DNA of 8,887 nt. Source: Bryobacteraceae bacterium (GTDB lineage: Bacteria; Acidobacteriota; Terriglobia; Bryobacterales; Bryobacteraceae). Below are positions 1 through 6,546 of the stretch, one piece after another. The notes beneath the pieces are model-generated. The model ran no database searches, was not told where the DNA came from, and saw nothing but the letters and a program-made list of their open reading frames with translations. Every line of letters starts with the position of its first letter. Positions within the stretch are counted from its first letter, which is position 1. Where the stretch lies: NCBI GenBank assembly GCA_030039005.1, contig JASHQT010000526.1, forward strand, positions 1 to 8,887, read 5' to 3'. The translations under genes were made by a program, and so were the position numbers.

Positions 1-231
1 GATTTCAAATGCCTGGATTGCGGCGAGCTGTTCGAAGCCCTGGTGCTGAAATCCCAGCCTGCTTGCCCCTCCTGCCAGAGCCAGAAGCTCGAACAGCAGA
101 TCTCGACGTTCAGTGTCGACACGGCCTCGATCCGGCAAAGCAATATCAGTTCCGCGCGAAAAGCGAACTCGAAGATCGCGCGCGACAAAGCCATCGCTGA
201 TCGGGAAGCCATCCTGCACCACGACGACTGA
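1..231 (+). CDS. FmdB-family zinc-ribbon protein, 5'-truncated
   Basis: The reading frame is open from base 1 to a TGA at 229-231, giving 76 visible residues; the true start lies before the window. The visible protein begins DFKCLDCGELFEAL and continues to CPSCQSQKLE, so there are two Cys pairs (C4/C7 and C22/C25) that form a four-cysteine zinc ribbon. The order CxxCG, hydrophobic stretch, CPxC, then LE is the pattern of the FmdB/CxxC_CXXC_SSSS putative regulatory family, whose members are about 70-110 residues long. After the ribbon the chain is Ser/Lys/Arg rich and ends in HHDD. Very few residues seem to be missing, because these proteins usually start with MPxYxF/DFKC. The biochemical role of the family is not firmly known; DNA or RNA binding is only assumed from the ribbon. 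It lies 17 nt before the kinase gene and is probably co-transcribed with it. Confidence 0.8.
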   Translation, partial: DFKCLDCGELFEALVLKSQPACPSCQSQKLEQQISTFSVDTASIRQSNISSARKANSKIARDKAIADREAILHHDD

Positions 232-248
232 CCGCGTCAAGGAACCCA

Positions 249-2978
249 GTGATCTGCCGCACTTGCGCCCAAGACGTTCCGGAATCCAGCCGCTTCTGTC
301 TATCGTGCGGCGCGGCGCTCAATGGAGGCGCACCGCTGGTGACGCAGACCGTCGCCACCATGGCCGCGGCAACGCCGGCTTCCAACCCGGCCCCAGCCCG
401 CACTCCTTCGCATCCACCGTTGTCCTCTTCGTCCTCGGGATCGTTGCCCGAAGGCCGCTTCCTTCCGGGCGCGTTACTGGCCGGGCGCTACCGCATTGTC
501 GCGCTGTTGGGCCGTGGCGGGATGGGCGAAGTGTACCGCGCGCACGATCTCACGCTCGGCCAAGAGGTGGCGCTCAAGTTCCTGCCGGAAACGATGGCGC
601 GCAATCCCGCCGCGCTAGGCCGCTTCTACAACGAAGTTCGCATCGCACGCCAGGTCTCGCATGCCAATGTGTGCCGTGTCTACGATCTTGGCGAAGTGGA
701 TGGCCAGCCCTACCTGTCCATGGAGTACGTGGATGGCGAAGACCTGGGAGCGTTGCTGCGCCGCATCGGGCGTCTGCCGCAGGATAAAGCGGTCGAAATC
801 TCGCGGCAGTTGTGCGCCGGGCTCGCCGCCGCCCACGCCAAAGGCGTGCTGCATCGGGATCTCAAGCCCGCCAATATCATGCTCAACGGGCGCGGCCAGG
901 TGGTGATCACCGATTTTGGACTCGCCGCGCTCGCCGCCGAAATTCCCGGCGACGAGATTCGCAACGGAACTCCCGCCTATATGGCGCCCGAACAACTGGC
1001 CGGAAAGGAAGTCACCGTGCAGAGCGATATTTACTCGCTCGGCCTGGTGCTGTACGAAATCTTTACCGGCAAACGTGCGTTTGAAGCATCCACGCTGGCC
1101 GAGCTGGTGCGCTTGCACACTGAAACCACGCCGCTCAGCCCGTCGACGCTGGTGAAGGAACTGGACCCCGCAGTGGAAACGGCCATTCTGCGCTGCCTCG
1201 ACGCCGAGCCCTCGCACCGGCCGCATTCGGCGCTCGCGGTGGCCGCGCGGCTTCCCGGCGGAGATCCGTTAGCCGCGGCGCTGGCCGCCGGCGAAACGCC
1301 GTCACCCCAGATGGTCGCGGCTTCCGGCGAAACGGCCGCGCTGCCGTGGAAGATTGCCGTTTCGAGCCTGGCGATCGCTCTTGTGGGACTTTTCGGCCTT
1401 ATGCTTGCCGCTGCCAGTTACAGCATGATTGAGAAGGCACAGCTCACCAAGCCGCCCGAAGTGCTCGCTGACAAGGCGCGTGAGTTGATTCAAAACTTCG
1501 GATATACGGCTCATCCTGCCGATACCGGTTACTCCTTCGGGAGCGACGACGATTTTGTAGCTGCCGCGGAAAAACGCGAAAAGTTCGCGAACTGGGATGA
1601 AATCGCTCGCAGCCGCCCGTCTCCGCTGCTGTTCTGGTACCGGCAAAGCCCCGAGCCGATGTGGCCCGAGGGGTTCCGGGATCAGACATTAATTCCGGGC
1701 ATCCTCAACGAGGATGATCCACAACCGCACACGTCCGGCATGATCCACGTGCGTCTGGATCCGGAAGGCCGGTTGACGTATTTGGAAGCGCTTCCGCCGC
1801 AGAAGACGGACTCGCCCGGCCCCGCTTCCACACCGGATTGGAACGCGCTGTTCACCGCCGCGGGCCTCGACATTTCCAAATTTCAGCCCGCTGCCCCGCT
1901 CTGGAACTCGCTTGCGGCTTCCGACGTGCGTCAAGCCTGGACCGGTCAGTGGCCCGGCTTCGAGCAGCGCCCTCTGCGCGTGGAAGCCGCCGCCTTACAC
2001 GGACGTCCGGTCTTCTTCTCGCTCATCGGCCCCTGGACGCCCGCCTCGCGGATGCCGGCGCCCAATCTCGCCACCCCTCAAATTATCGTTCGCATTCTGC
2101 TCATCGTAGTGTTACTTTCACCGGTCCTCGCGGCCGTCTTTCTGGCGCGATGGAATTTCGTCCGTGGAAAAGGCGACCGCCGCGGCGCGATGCGCCTAGC
2201 CGTACTCATGTTTTCCCTCCACATGGTGCTCTGGCTCTTCCAAGCTCATTTCTCTTCCGTGGGGAACTTTATTTTTCTGCTGTTCATGGCTATCGCGACG
2301 TCGCTGCTGTGGGGCGGCGGCGTGTGGGTACTTTACCTGTCGCTCGAACCGTATGTCCGCCGTTATTGGCCGCAAGCCATCATCTCCTGGACGCGCGCGC
2401 TCAGCGGACGCTGGCGCGATCCTCTGGTGGGCCGAGATGTGCTTTATGGAGCGATCCTCGGCGTTCTTTTCTGCGATTTATATGCCGTGCGCTTTTATCT
2501 GGTCGAACGGCTGGGAGGGTCGCCGGTGATCCTCAACACCGCCTACCTTGGCAGCGCCCGGCAGGCCCTCGGCGCCTGGTTCTCACTGATCCCCAGCGAC
2601 ATCAGCGCCAATCTGGTTCTGTTCCTGCTTCTCTTTCTCCTGCGCGTGTTGCTGCGAAAGTCCTGGCTGGGCGCCGCGGCCTTCGTGCTGCTCTGGACCG
2701 CTCTGAAATCCGTGTCGTCGGATTATCCGGCTGTGGACTGGCCCATGCAGACGCTTCTATACGCGGTGCTGGCCGTGGGCGCTTTGCGCTACGGGCTGGT
2801 GGCGCTGGTCGTCGCTCTCTTTACGGCCGATATGACCCTGAACGTTCCCGTGACGCTCAATCCATCCGCCTGGTACTTCACTCCCACCATTTTGGCTGTG
2901 GCATCGGTCGCCGCGCTCGCCATCTGGGGTTTCTACACGGCACTTGCCGGCCAGACGCCGTGGAAGACGCAGAGCTAG
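249..2978 (+). CDS. Zinc-ribbon, membrane-anchored Ser/Thr protein kinase with polytopic C-terminal domain
   Basis: This is a 909-residue Hanks-type Ser/Thr kinase. The GTG start at 249 is preceded by AAGGA (239-243, 5-nt spacing) and is needed to keep the N-terminal zinc ribbon (C3, C6, C17, C20). A Pro/Ser/Ala-rich linker (about 28-78) leads to the kinase domain (about 81-335), which keeps all the key residues: glycine loop G88-RGGMGEVY, Lys110 in VALK, Glu129 of helix C, HRDLKPAN with Asp204 and Asn209, DFG at 222-224, APE at 246-248, Asp260 and Arg324. It should therefore be active. A first membrane segment (about 368-390) is followed by a roughly 210-residue region (400-610), which is probably outside the cytoplasmic membrane and could sense a signal. 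About eight further hydrophobic segments follow (611-900), with the loop LEPYVRRYWP (699-708) and RDPLVGRD (723-730). That membrane tail recurs, from memory, in kinases of Acidobacteriota and relatives; its function and the kinase targets are unknown. The gene ends just before a hairpin terminator. Confidence 0.9.
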   Translation: MICRTCAQDVPESSRFCLSCGAALNGGAPLVTQTVATMAAATPASNPAPARTPSHPPLSSSSSGSLPEGRFLPGALLAGRYRIVALLGRGGMGEVYRAHDLTLGQEVALKFLPETMARNPAALGRFYNEVRIARQVSHANVCRVYDLGEVDGQPYLSMEYVDGEDLGALLRRIGRLPQDKAVEISRQLCAGLAAAHAKGVLHRDLKPANIMLNGRGQVVITDFGLAALAAEIPGDEIRNGTPAYMAPEQLAGKEVTVQSDIYSLGLVLYEIFTGKRAFEASTLAELVRLHTETTPLSPSTLVKELDPAVETAILRCLDAEPSHRPHSALAVAARLPGGDPLAAALAAGETPSPQMVAASGETAALPWKIAVSSLAIALVGLFGLMLAAASYSMIEKAQLTKPPEVLADKARELIQNFGYTAHPADTGYSFGSDDDFVAAAEKREKFANWDEIARSRPSPLLFWYRQSPEPMWPEGFRDQTLIPGILNEDDPQPHTSGMIHVRLDPEGRLTYLEALPPQKTDSPGPASTPDWNALFTAAGLDISKFQPAAPLWNSLAASDVRQAWTGQWPGFEQRPLRVEAAALHGRPVFFSLIGPWTPASRMPAPNLATPQIIVRILLIVVLLSPVLAAVFLARWNFVRGKGDRRGAMRLAVLMFSLHMVLWLFQAHFSSVGNFIFLLFMAIATSLLWGGGVWVLYLSLEPYVRRYWPQAIISWTRALSGRWRDPLVGRDVLYGAILGVLFCDLYAVRFYLVERLGGSPVILNTAYLGSARQALGAWFSLIPSDISANLVLFLLLFLLRVLLRKSWLGAAAFVLLWTALKSVSSDYPAVDWPMQTLLYAVLAVGALRYGLVALVVALFTADMTLNVPVTLNPSAWYFTPTILAVASVAALAIWGFYTALAGQTPWKTQS

Positions 2979-3011
2979 CGCGGCTCACGTAGCCGCGAGT
3001 CACTTTTGTTT
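2979..3011 (+). terminator. Rho-independent terminator after the kinase gene
   Basis: A perfect 7-bp inverted repeat, CGCGGCT / AGCCGCG (2979-2985 and 2991-2997), with a 5-nt loop CACGT starts directly after the kinase stop codon. A T-rich run TTTTGTTT follows at 3004-3011. The six bases between stem and T-run make it slightly imperfect. It would separate the fmdB-like/kinase unit from the mla operon. The remaining spacer up to 3155 contains a small GCGCT-TCG-AGCGC hairpin (3030-3042) and no convincing promoter that I could pick out by eye. Confidence 0.65.
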
Positions 3012-3155
3012 CAACAGAATTTTCCCGGTGCGCTTCGAGCGCGCCGCAGGTAAGAATTGCCTCTAACGTCCTTGGAGATCACCGCTAAACCTATGAAATC
3101 CGCCAGCGGCGCATTTGGCACTTCACGGGCATAGATTGCCGTGAGGCGGATGCCC

Positions 3156-3944
3156 ATGGCGCGCGAGATCTGGCTCACTCTCACGAACGTTTTCCGGACA
3201 TTCTTCGAATGGTTCGGAGAACTCGCGCTGTTTTCGGCCCGCGTGGTTCGCGCCAGTCTTCGCGCCCCTTGGGAATCCGGAGAGCTCCTCCGCCAGTTGG
3301 ATGCGATCGGATCGAAATCCTTCCCGCTGGTAGCTCTCGCGGGAGCCGCCACGGGCGTGGTGCTGGCGCTACAAACACGCGATAGCCTGACTCGCTTCGG
3401 CGCGCAGGCTCTGCTGCCGTCGGTGATCGTGTTCTCGCTCATCAAAGAAAGCGGGCCGGTGATTACAGCGCTGATCGTCAGCGGGCGCGTGGGCGCGGGT
3501 ATTGGCGCCGAGCTCGGCTCCATGCGCGTCACCGAACAGATCGACGCCATGGAAGTCTCGGCCGTGAACCCGTACAAATTTCTGGCGTCCGCGCGCGTTC
3601 TGGCCTGCATTCTCATGCTGCCCCTGCTGACGATTTTGGCGGACGCTGCCGGAGTTCTCCTGGGATGGATCTCGGCGACTTTATCGCATCCCATTACTTT
3701 CACACTTTTTCTGCACAGCGGCCTCAAGGGCGCCGAAATGAGCGATTTCCTGCCGCCTACGTTCAAAACCGCCGTGTTCGGTTTGATCATCGGGATGGTT
3801 TCCTGCTTCCAGGGCATGCGCACGCGCGGAGGAACGGCGGGCGTGGGCCGTTCTGCCACCAGCTCCGTGGTTCTTTCCTCCATCTTCGTGATCGTGGCCG
3901 ACGTCGTGCTGGTACGGTTCATCCAGGTGGTGTTTCCCTCATGA
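3156..3944 (+). CDS. mlaE: MlaE-family ABC transporter permease
   Basis: This is the membrane permease of an MCE/Mla-type ABC transporter, which moves phospholipid or other lipids between inner and outer membrane. The 262-residue protein has the usual length (about 255-265) and the MlaE signature GRVGAGIGAELGSMRVTEQ (110-128) followed by IDAMEVSAVNPYKFL, including the conserved E-L-G and EQIDA. Hydrophobic segments lie at about 55-72, 86-110, 147-172, 205-218 and 236-260, with an amphipathic N-terminal interface region. ATG 3156 was chosen because GAGG (3143-3146) sits 9 nt before it; ATG 3150 and GTG 3141 in the same frame are alternatives, giving 2 or 5 more residues. The stop overlaps the start of the ATPase gene by 4 nt (ATGA), so translation of the two is probably coupled. 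It is the first gene of a three-gene operon. Confidence 0.93.
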   Translation: MAREIWLTLTNVFRTFFEWFGELALFSARVVRASLRAPWESGELLRQLDAIGSKSFPLVALAGAATGVVLALQTRDSLTRFGAQALLPSVIVFSLIKESGPVITALIVSGRVGAGIGAELGSMRVTEQIDAMEVSAVNPYKFLASARVLACILMLPLLTILADAAGVLLGWISATLSHPITFTLFLHSGLKGAEMSDFLPPTFKTAVFGLIIGMVSCFQGMRTRGGTAGVGRSATSSVVLSSIFVIVADVVLVRFIQVVFPS

Positions 3945-4720
3945 GACCGCGCGAGAAGACGAAATCGCAAACGCCGGCCGGCGGCGCCACACAGCCGCTG
4001 GAAGTAAGCGCATTGCATAAATCCTTCGGGCGGCAACAGGTTTTAAATGGCGTCGATCTCAGCGCTGGGGCGGGTGAAACCGTGGTTGTCCTGGGGCGCA
4101 GCGGAACCGGAAAGAGCGTCCTGCTGAAGCTGATTGTGGGCTTGCAAAAACCCGATTCGGGATCCGTCCACGTCCTGGGTCAGGAGATTTCGCGCCTGGA
4201 CTTGGATCGATTAAATGACGTCCGCAAGAAAATCGGCTTCTTGTTTCAGCAAGCGGCGTTGTATGACTCGCTGACGGTGGCCGAAAATGTCGCGTTTCCA
4301 CTGCGCCGGCACGCGCGGCTCTCCGCCCAAGAATTGCTGAATAAGGTGCGGGAGCTGCTCGCGAGCGTGGGGATGGAGCGCGATCTGGACAAGATGCCGT
4401 CGGATATATCCGGCGGAATGCAGAAGCGCGTCGGCTTGGCTCGGGCGCTGGCGCTCGACCCCCAGCTTCTGCTTTTCGACGAGCCCACTTCCGGTCTCGA
4501 TCCGATCACCGCCGCGGAAATCGGAGAACTGATCGTGAAATTGAAGAAGGAACGCAATCTCGCATCTGTCGTCGTCACCCACGACATCCACGGCGCCAAA
4601 ACCTTCGCCGATCGCGTCGTGCTGTTGCGCGAGGGCAAGGTTGTCATTGACGGAACTTTCCACCAATTGGAAGAGAGCGCGGACCCGTTCGTCCTCGAAT
4701 TCCTGAAAGATGCGGCGTAG
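3941..4720 (+). CDS. mlaF: MlaF-family ABC transporter ATP-binding protein
   Basis: This 259-residue ATPase powers the MlaE permease encoded just upstream. It shows Walker A GRSGTGKS (52-59), a Q-loop FLFQQAALYDSLTV (Gln103/104), the ABC signature ISGGMQKRVGLARAL (156-170), Walker B LLLFDEP with catalytic Glu181, the D-loop SGLDP and the switch His214 in VVTHD. The FQxxALYDSLTVxENV and SGGMxKRVxLARA wording is typical of the MlaF/MkL lipid-transport subgroup rather than of amino-acid importers. The start at ATG 3941 overlaps the mlaE stop (ATGA); the frame stays open upstream but that part is a shadow of mlaE. An extra N-terminal stretch of about 18 residues, polar and Lys/Pro/Gly rich, precedes the first strand. 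No MlaB-type STAS partner is encoded nearby. Confidence 0.95.
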   Translation: MRPREKTKSQTPAGGATQPLEVSALHKSFGRQQVLNGVDLSAGAGETVVVLGRSGTGKSVLLKLIVGLQKPDSGSVHVLGQEISRLDLDRLNDVRKKIGFLFQQAALYDSLTVAENVAFPLRRHARLSAQELLNKVRELLASVGMERDLDKMPSDISGGMQKRVGLARALALDPQLLLFDEPTSGLDPITAAEIGELIVKLKKERNLASVVVTHDIHGAKTFADRVVLLREGKVVIDGTFHQLEESADPFVLEFLKDAA

Positions 4721-4729
4721 GAGGAGTGC

Positions 4730-5791
4730 ATGTCGCAAGCGTTTCGCATCGGTGTATTCGTTGTCGCGGGCCTAGCCGCGCTGTTCACCGGCGTTTTCCT
4801 GATCGGAAGCCAGAAATCGCTGTTTCAGCGCACCTATCGCCTGCAGGCGCAGTTTCAAAACGTGGCCGGTCTCGCCGACGGCGCCGACGTGCGCGTGGGC
4901 GGGTTGCACCAGGGCACCGTCAAACATATCCAGCTTCCCAACCGCCCCGACGGAAAAGTCACCGTGATCATGGATCTCAACCGGGACACTCGCGGCGTTC
5001 TGAAGCAGGATTCCGTCGCGGCCATCAAATCCGAGGGCTTGATCGGCGACAAGTTCGTCGAGATCTCGTTCGGCTCCGATAACGCCGCGCCCTTGAAGAG
5101 CGGCGACACCATCCCGAGCCAGCCGCCGCTCGATATCTCCAATCTGGTGAAGAAAGCCGACGGGCTGCTGGACAGCGCCCAGACCGCCATGACGGATCTG
5201 AACGGCACCGCCAACAACCTGCAGGCCATCAGCACCAAGATCAACCAGGGCAAGGGCACCGTGGGCGCGCTGATCAACGACAAAACTATTTACCAGAAGG
5301 CCACTGCCGGCGCGACCGCACTGGATGAAGACATGGAAGCGCTGAAGCACAATTTCCTGCTGCGCGGCTTCTTCAAGAATCGCGGATACGAAGACGCCTC
5401 TGACATCACCAAGCATGCCATCGCCAGTCTCCCGGCCGGTGAGCCTGCCAGGACATTCGAATACGACGGTGAAAAAATCTTCAACAAGCAAGCCAAGCTC
5501 AAGGACACGAAGCCGCTGAAAGATGCTGGCGCGTATCTGCAATCGAACCCATTCGCTCTGGCCGTGGTGGCGGTTTCCACCGGGATGAAGGGCGAAACGG
5601 ACCAGGACCGCGTATTGTCGGAAGGCCGCGCCACCGCCATTCGCGATTACCTGGCCAAGAACTTCCCCCTGGACGATACCCGCATCAAGACGCTGGGCCT
5701 GGGGAAAACCAATGGCGATACCGGCCCTGAGGGCAAGGCCGAAATCCTGGTGTACGCCGCTCCCCCGGGCGCGAGCGCCAAGGCCAAGTAG
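4730..5791 (+). CDS. mlaD: MlaD-like MCE protein with C-terminal OmpA-like domain
   Basis: This is the lipid-binding MCE subunit of the transporter. Its ATG is set by a perfect AGGAGG (4719-4724, 5-nt spacing) that overlaps the mlaF stop codon. The 353-residue protein has one N-terminal membrane anchor (about 6-26, uncleaved), a single MCE domain (about 35-116, with NVAGLADGADVRVGGLHQG and EGLIGDKFVEIS), and a helical region (about 137-210) that includes the MCE-associated GKGTVGALINDKTIY. The last part (about 243-345) resembles an OmpA-like peptidoglycan-binding fold: a strand FALAVVAVSTG, then LSEGRATAIRDYLAKNF, then DDTRIKTLGLGKTN. The Arg of the LSxxRA motif is present (R300), but the Asp that normally precedes it by 15 residues is Gly285, so peptidoglycan binding is doubtful. 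E. coli MlaD is about half this length. The gene is last in the operon and ends 5 nt from the convergent mgtC. Confidence 0.9.
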   Translation: MSQAFRIGVFVVAGLAALFTGVFLIGSQKSLFQRTYRLQAQFQNVAGLADGADVRVGGLHQGTVKHIQLPNRPDGKVTVIMDLNRDTRGVLKQDSVAAIKSEGLIGDKFVEISFGSDNAAPLKSGDTIPSQPPLDISNLVKKADGLLDSAQTAMTDLNGTANNLQAISTKINQGKGTVGALINDKTIYQKATAGATALDEDMEALKHNFLLRGFFKNRGYEDASDITKHAIASLPAGEPARTFEYDGEKIFNKQAKLKDTKPLKDAGAYLQSNPFALAVVAVSTGMKGETDQDRVLSEGRATAIRDYLAKNFPLDDTRIKTLGLGKTNGDTGPEGKAEILVYAAPPGASAKAK

Positions 5792-5796
5792 ACGCG

Positions 5797-6501
5797 CTAT
5801 CGCGCCTGCGGAGTCCAGGCGATACGGACCACTCCGGGACTTCGCGCCAGCCCGTGAATGACGTCGGGGATCTGGCTGTCTTTCATCGCCGCTCTCCAAC
5901 GCAGATTGCAATCGAGCTCCGTGCTCTGCGCGTCGGGGTTGTAGGTGAAAGCGCAGGTATCCACCACTACGTCCGCCTGCGCCAGCGTGGCGCGAATCGC
6001 GTTCTCGCCGGGACCCGAAGCGTCCAGCACCAGCGTCAGCTTGCCCAAATGATCTTGTTTGATCCTGTCCTCCACTGCCTTGAGAGCCGTCAGCGTGAGA
6101 ATCCCGATCGCCGAACCGGCCGCGCCGAGCGCGATCTGACCGCCACCGAAACACAGGCCGATCATTGTCACAAACCAGATCGTGGCGGCCGTAGTGACTC
6201 CGATCACAAAATTATCGCGGCGGATGATTGCCCCGGCGCCGATGAAGCCGATGCCGGACAAAATGCCCAGTGGAAATCGCATGGTGTCCATGACCGCAAA
6301 CGAAGTTGGCATTTTCCCCATGCTGAGGTTCATGTAGTTGGCTTCAATCATGGAGAGACAAGCGGCCAACCCTATCAGGATCATCGTGCGCAGTCCGGCC
6401 GCCCGGCCATGTTCCCCCCGGTTGAACCCAATACAGCCGGCGGCTACGATCGTACACAATAATCGGATCGCAACATCGGACCACAATAAATTTGTTGGCA
6501 T
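5797..6501 (-). CDS. mgtC: MgtC/SapB-family membrane protein
   Basis: This 234-residue protein belongs to the MgtC/SapB family. It has the N-terminal signature G-FNRGEHGRAAGLRT (25-39), a membrane core of about four to five segments (10-26, 38-53, 76-93, 100-120, 122-142), GIGFIGAGAIIRR (83-95) and VTTAATIWFVTMIG (102-115). Residues about 152-234 form a soluble C-terminal domain of the ACT-like type found in full-length MgtC. In Salmonella the protein is needed for growth at low Mg2+ and acts on the F1Fo ATP synthase; whether this homologue does the same is not known. The start ATG (6499-6501) is preceded on its strand by AAGGAG with 5-nt spacing. It is divergent from an NRAMP-related transporter across 45 bp and convergent with mlaD across 5 bp. 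A role in magnesium homeostasis is the best guess. Confidence 0.9.
   Translation of the reverse strand: MPTNLLWSDVAIRLLCTIVAAGCIGFNRGEHGRAAGLRTMILIGLAACLSMIEANYMNLSMGKMPTSFAVMDTMRFPLGILSGIGFIGAGAIIRRDNFVIGVTTAATIWFVTMIGLCFGGGQIALGAAGSAIGILTLTALKAVEDRIKQDHLGKLTLVLDASGPGENAIRATLAQADVVVDTCAFTYNPDAQSTELDCNLRWRAAMKDSQIPDVIHGLARSPGVVRIAWTPQAR
5803..5821. terminator. Possible hairpin at the mlaD/mgtC convergent junction
   Basis: A 6-bp inverted repeat CGCCTG / CAGGCG (5803-5808 and 5816-5821) with a 7-nt loop lies inside the 3' end of mgtC, 12 nt after the mlaD stop. A shorter CGCG-CTAT-CGCG repeat (5793-5804) adjoins it and would compete with it for pairing. No T-run follows in either direction, so intrinsic termination is unproven; it is listed because the 5-nt gap leaves no other room for a terminator of mlaD. 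Confidence 0.25.
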
Positions 6502-6546
6502 GAGTCTCCTTCGCGTTTTCTCGCGTCTCCACTATAGCGGACACTT
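6502..6546. promoter_or_regulatory. Divergent promoter region between mgtC and the NRAMP-like gene
   Basis: These 45 bases are the only room for the promoters of two divergent genes. On the - strand TATAGT (6531-6536) matches five of six bases of a -10 box and would start transcription about 20-25 nt before the mgtC ATG; no good -35 is seen. On the + strand the same site reads TATAGC (6533-6538), too near the NRAMP start (6547) for a normal leader, so that transcript would be leaderless or begin upstream. A small repeat TCGCG-TTTTC-TCGCG (6511-6525) lies between the -10 and mgtC and contains a CGCG palindrome pair that could bind a regulator. Confidence 0.4.

Noticed and set aside
1838..2992. 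384-codon + frame inside the kinase gene
   Set aside because: It overlaps the membrane tail of the kinase in another frame and is Arg/Ser/Pro rich, as expected for a shifted reading of a GC-rich gene.
3093..3134. 13-codon open frame (MKSASGAFGTSRA) before mlaE
   Set aside because: It has no ribosome site and no feature of a leader peptide; chance is sufficient.
3665..3940. Upstream extension of the mlaF reading frame
   Set aside because: The frame is open but overlaps mlaE, and the ATGA overlap at 3941 together with the normal MlaF length makes ATG 3941 the better start.
3011..4036. 341-codon open frame on the - strand across mlaE
   Set aside because: It is antisense to mlaE; its Arg/Ser/Thr-rich translation has the look of a shadow frame and no family motif.
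4772..6154. 460-codon open frame on the - strand across mlaD and mgtC
   Set aside because: It is antisense to mlaD and out of frame with mgtC, both of which have clear family motifs and ribosome sites. Long antisense frames are common in GC-rich DNA, and the translation is low-complexity with no recognisable motif.
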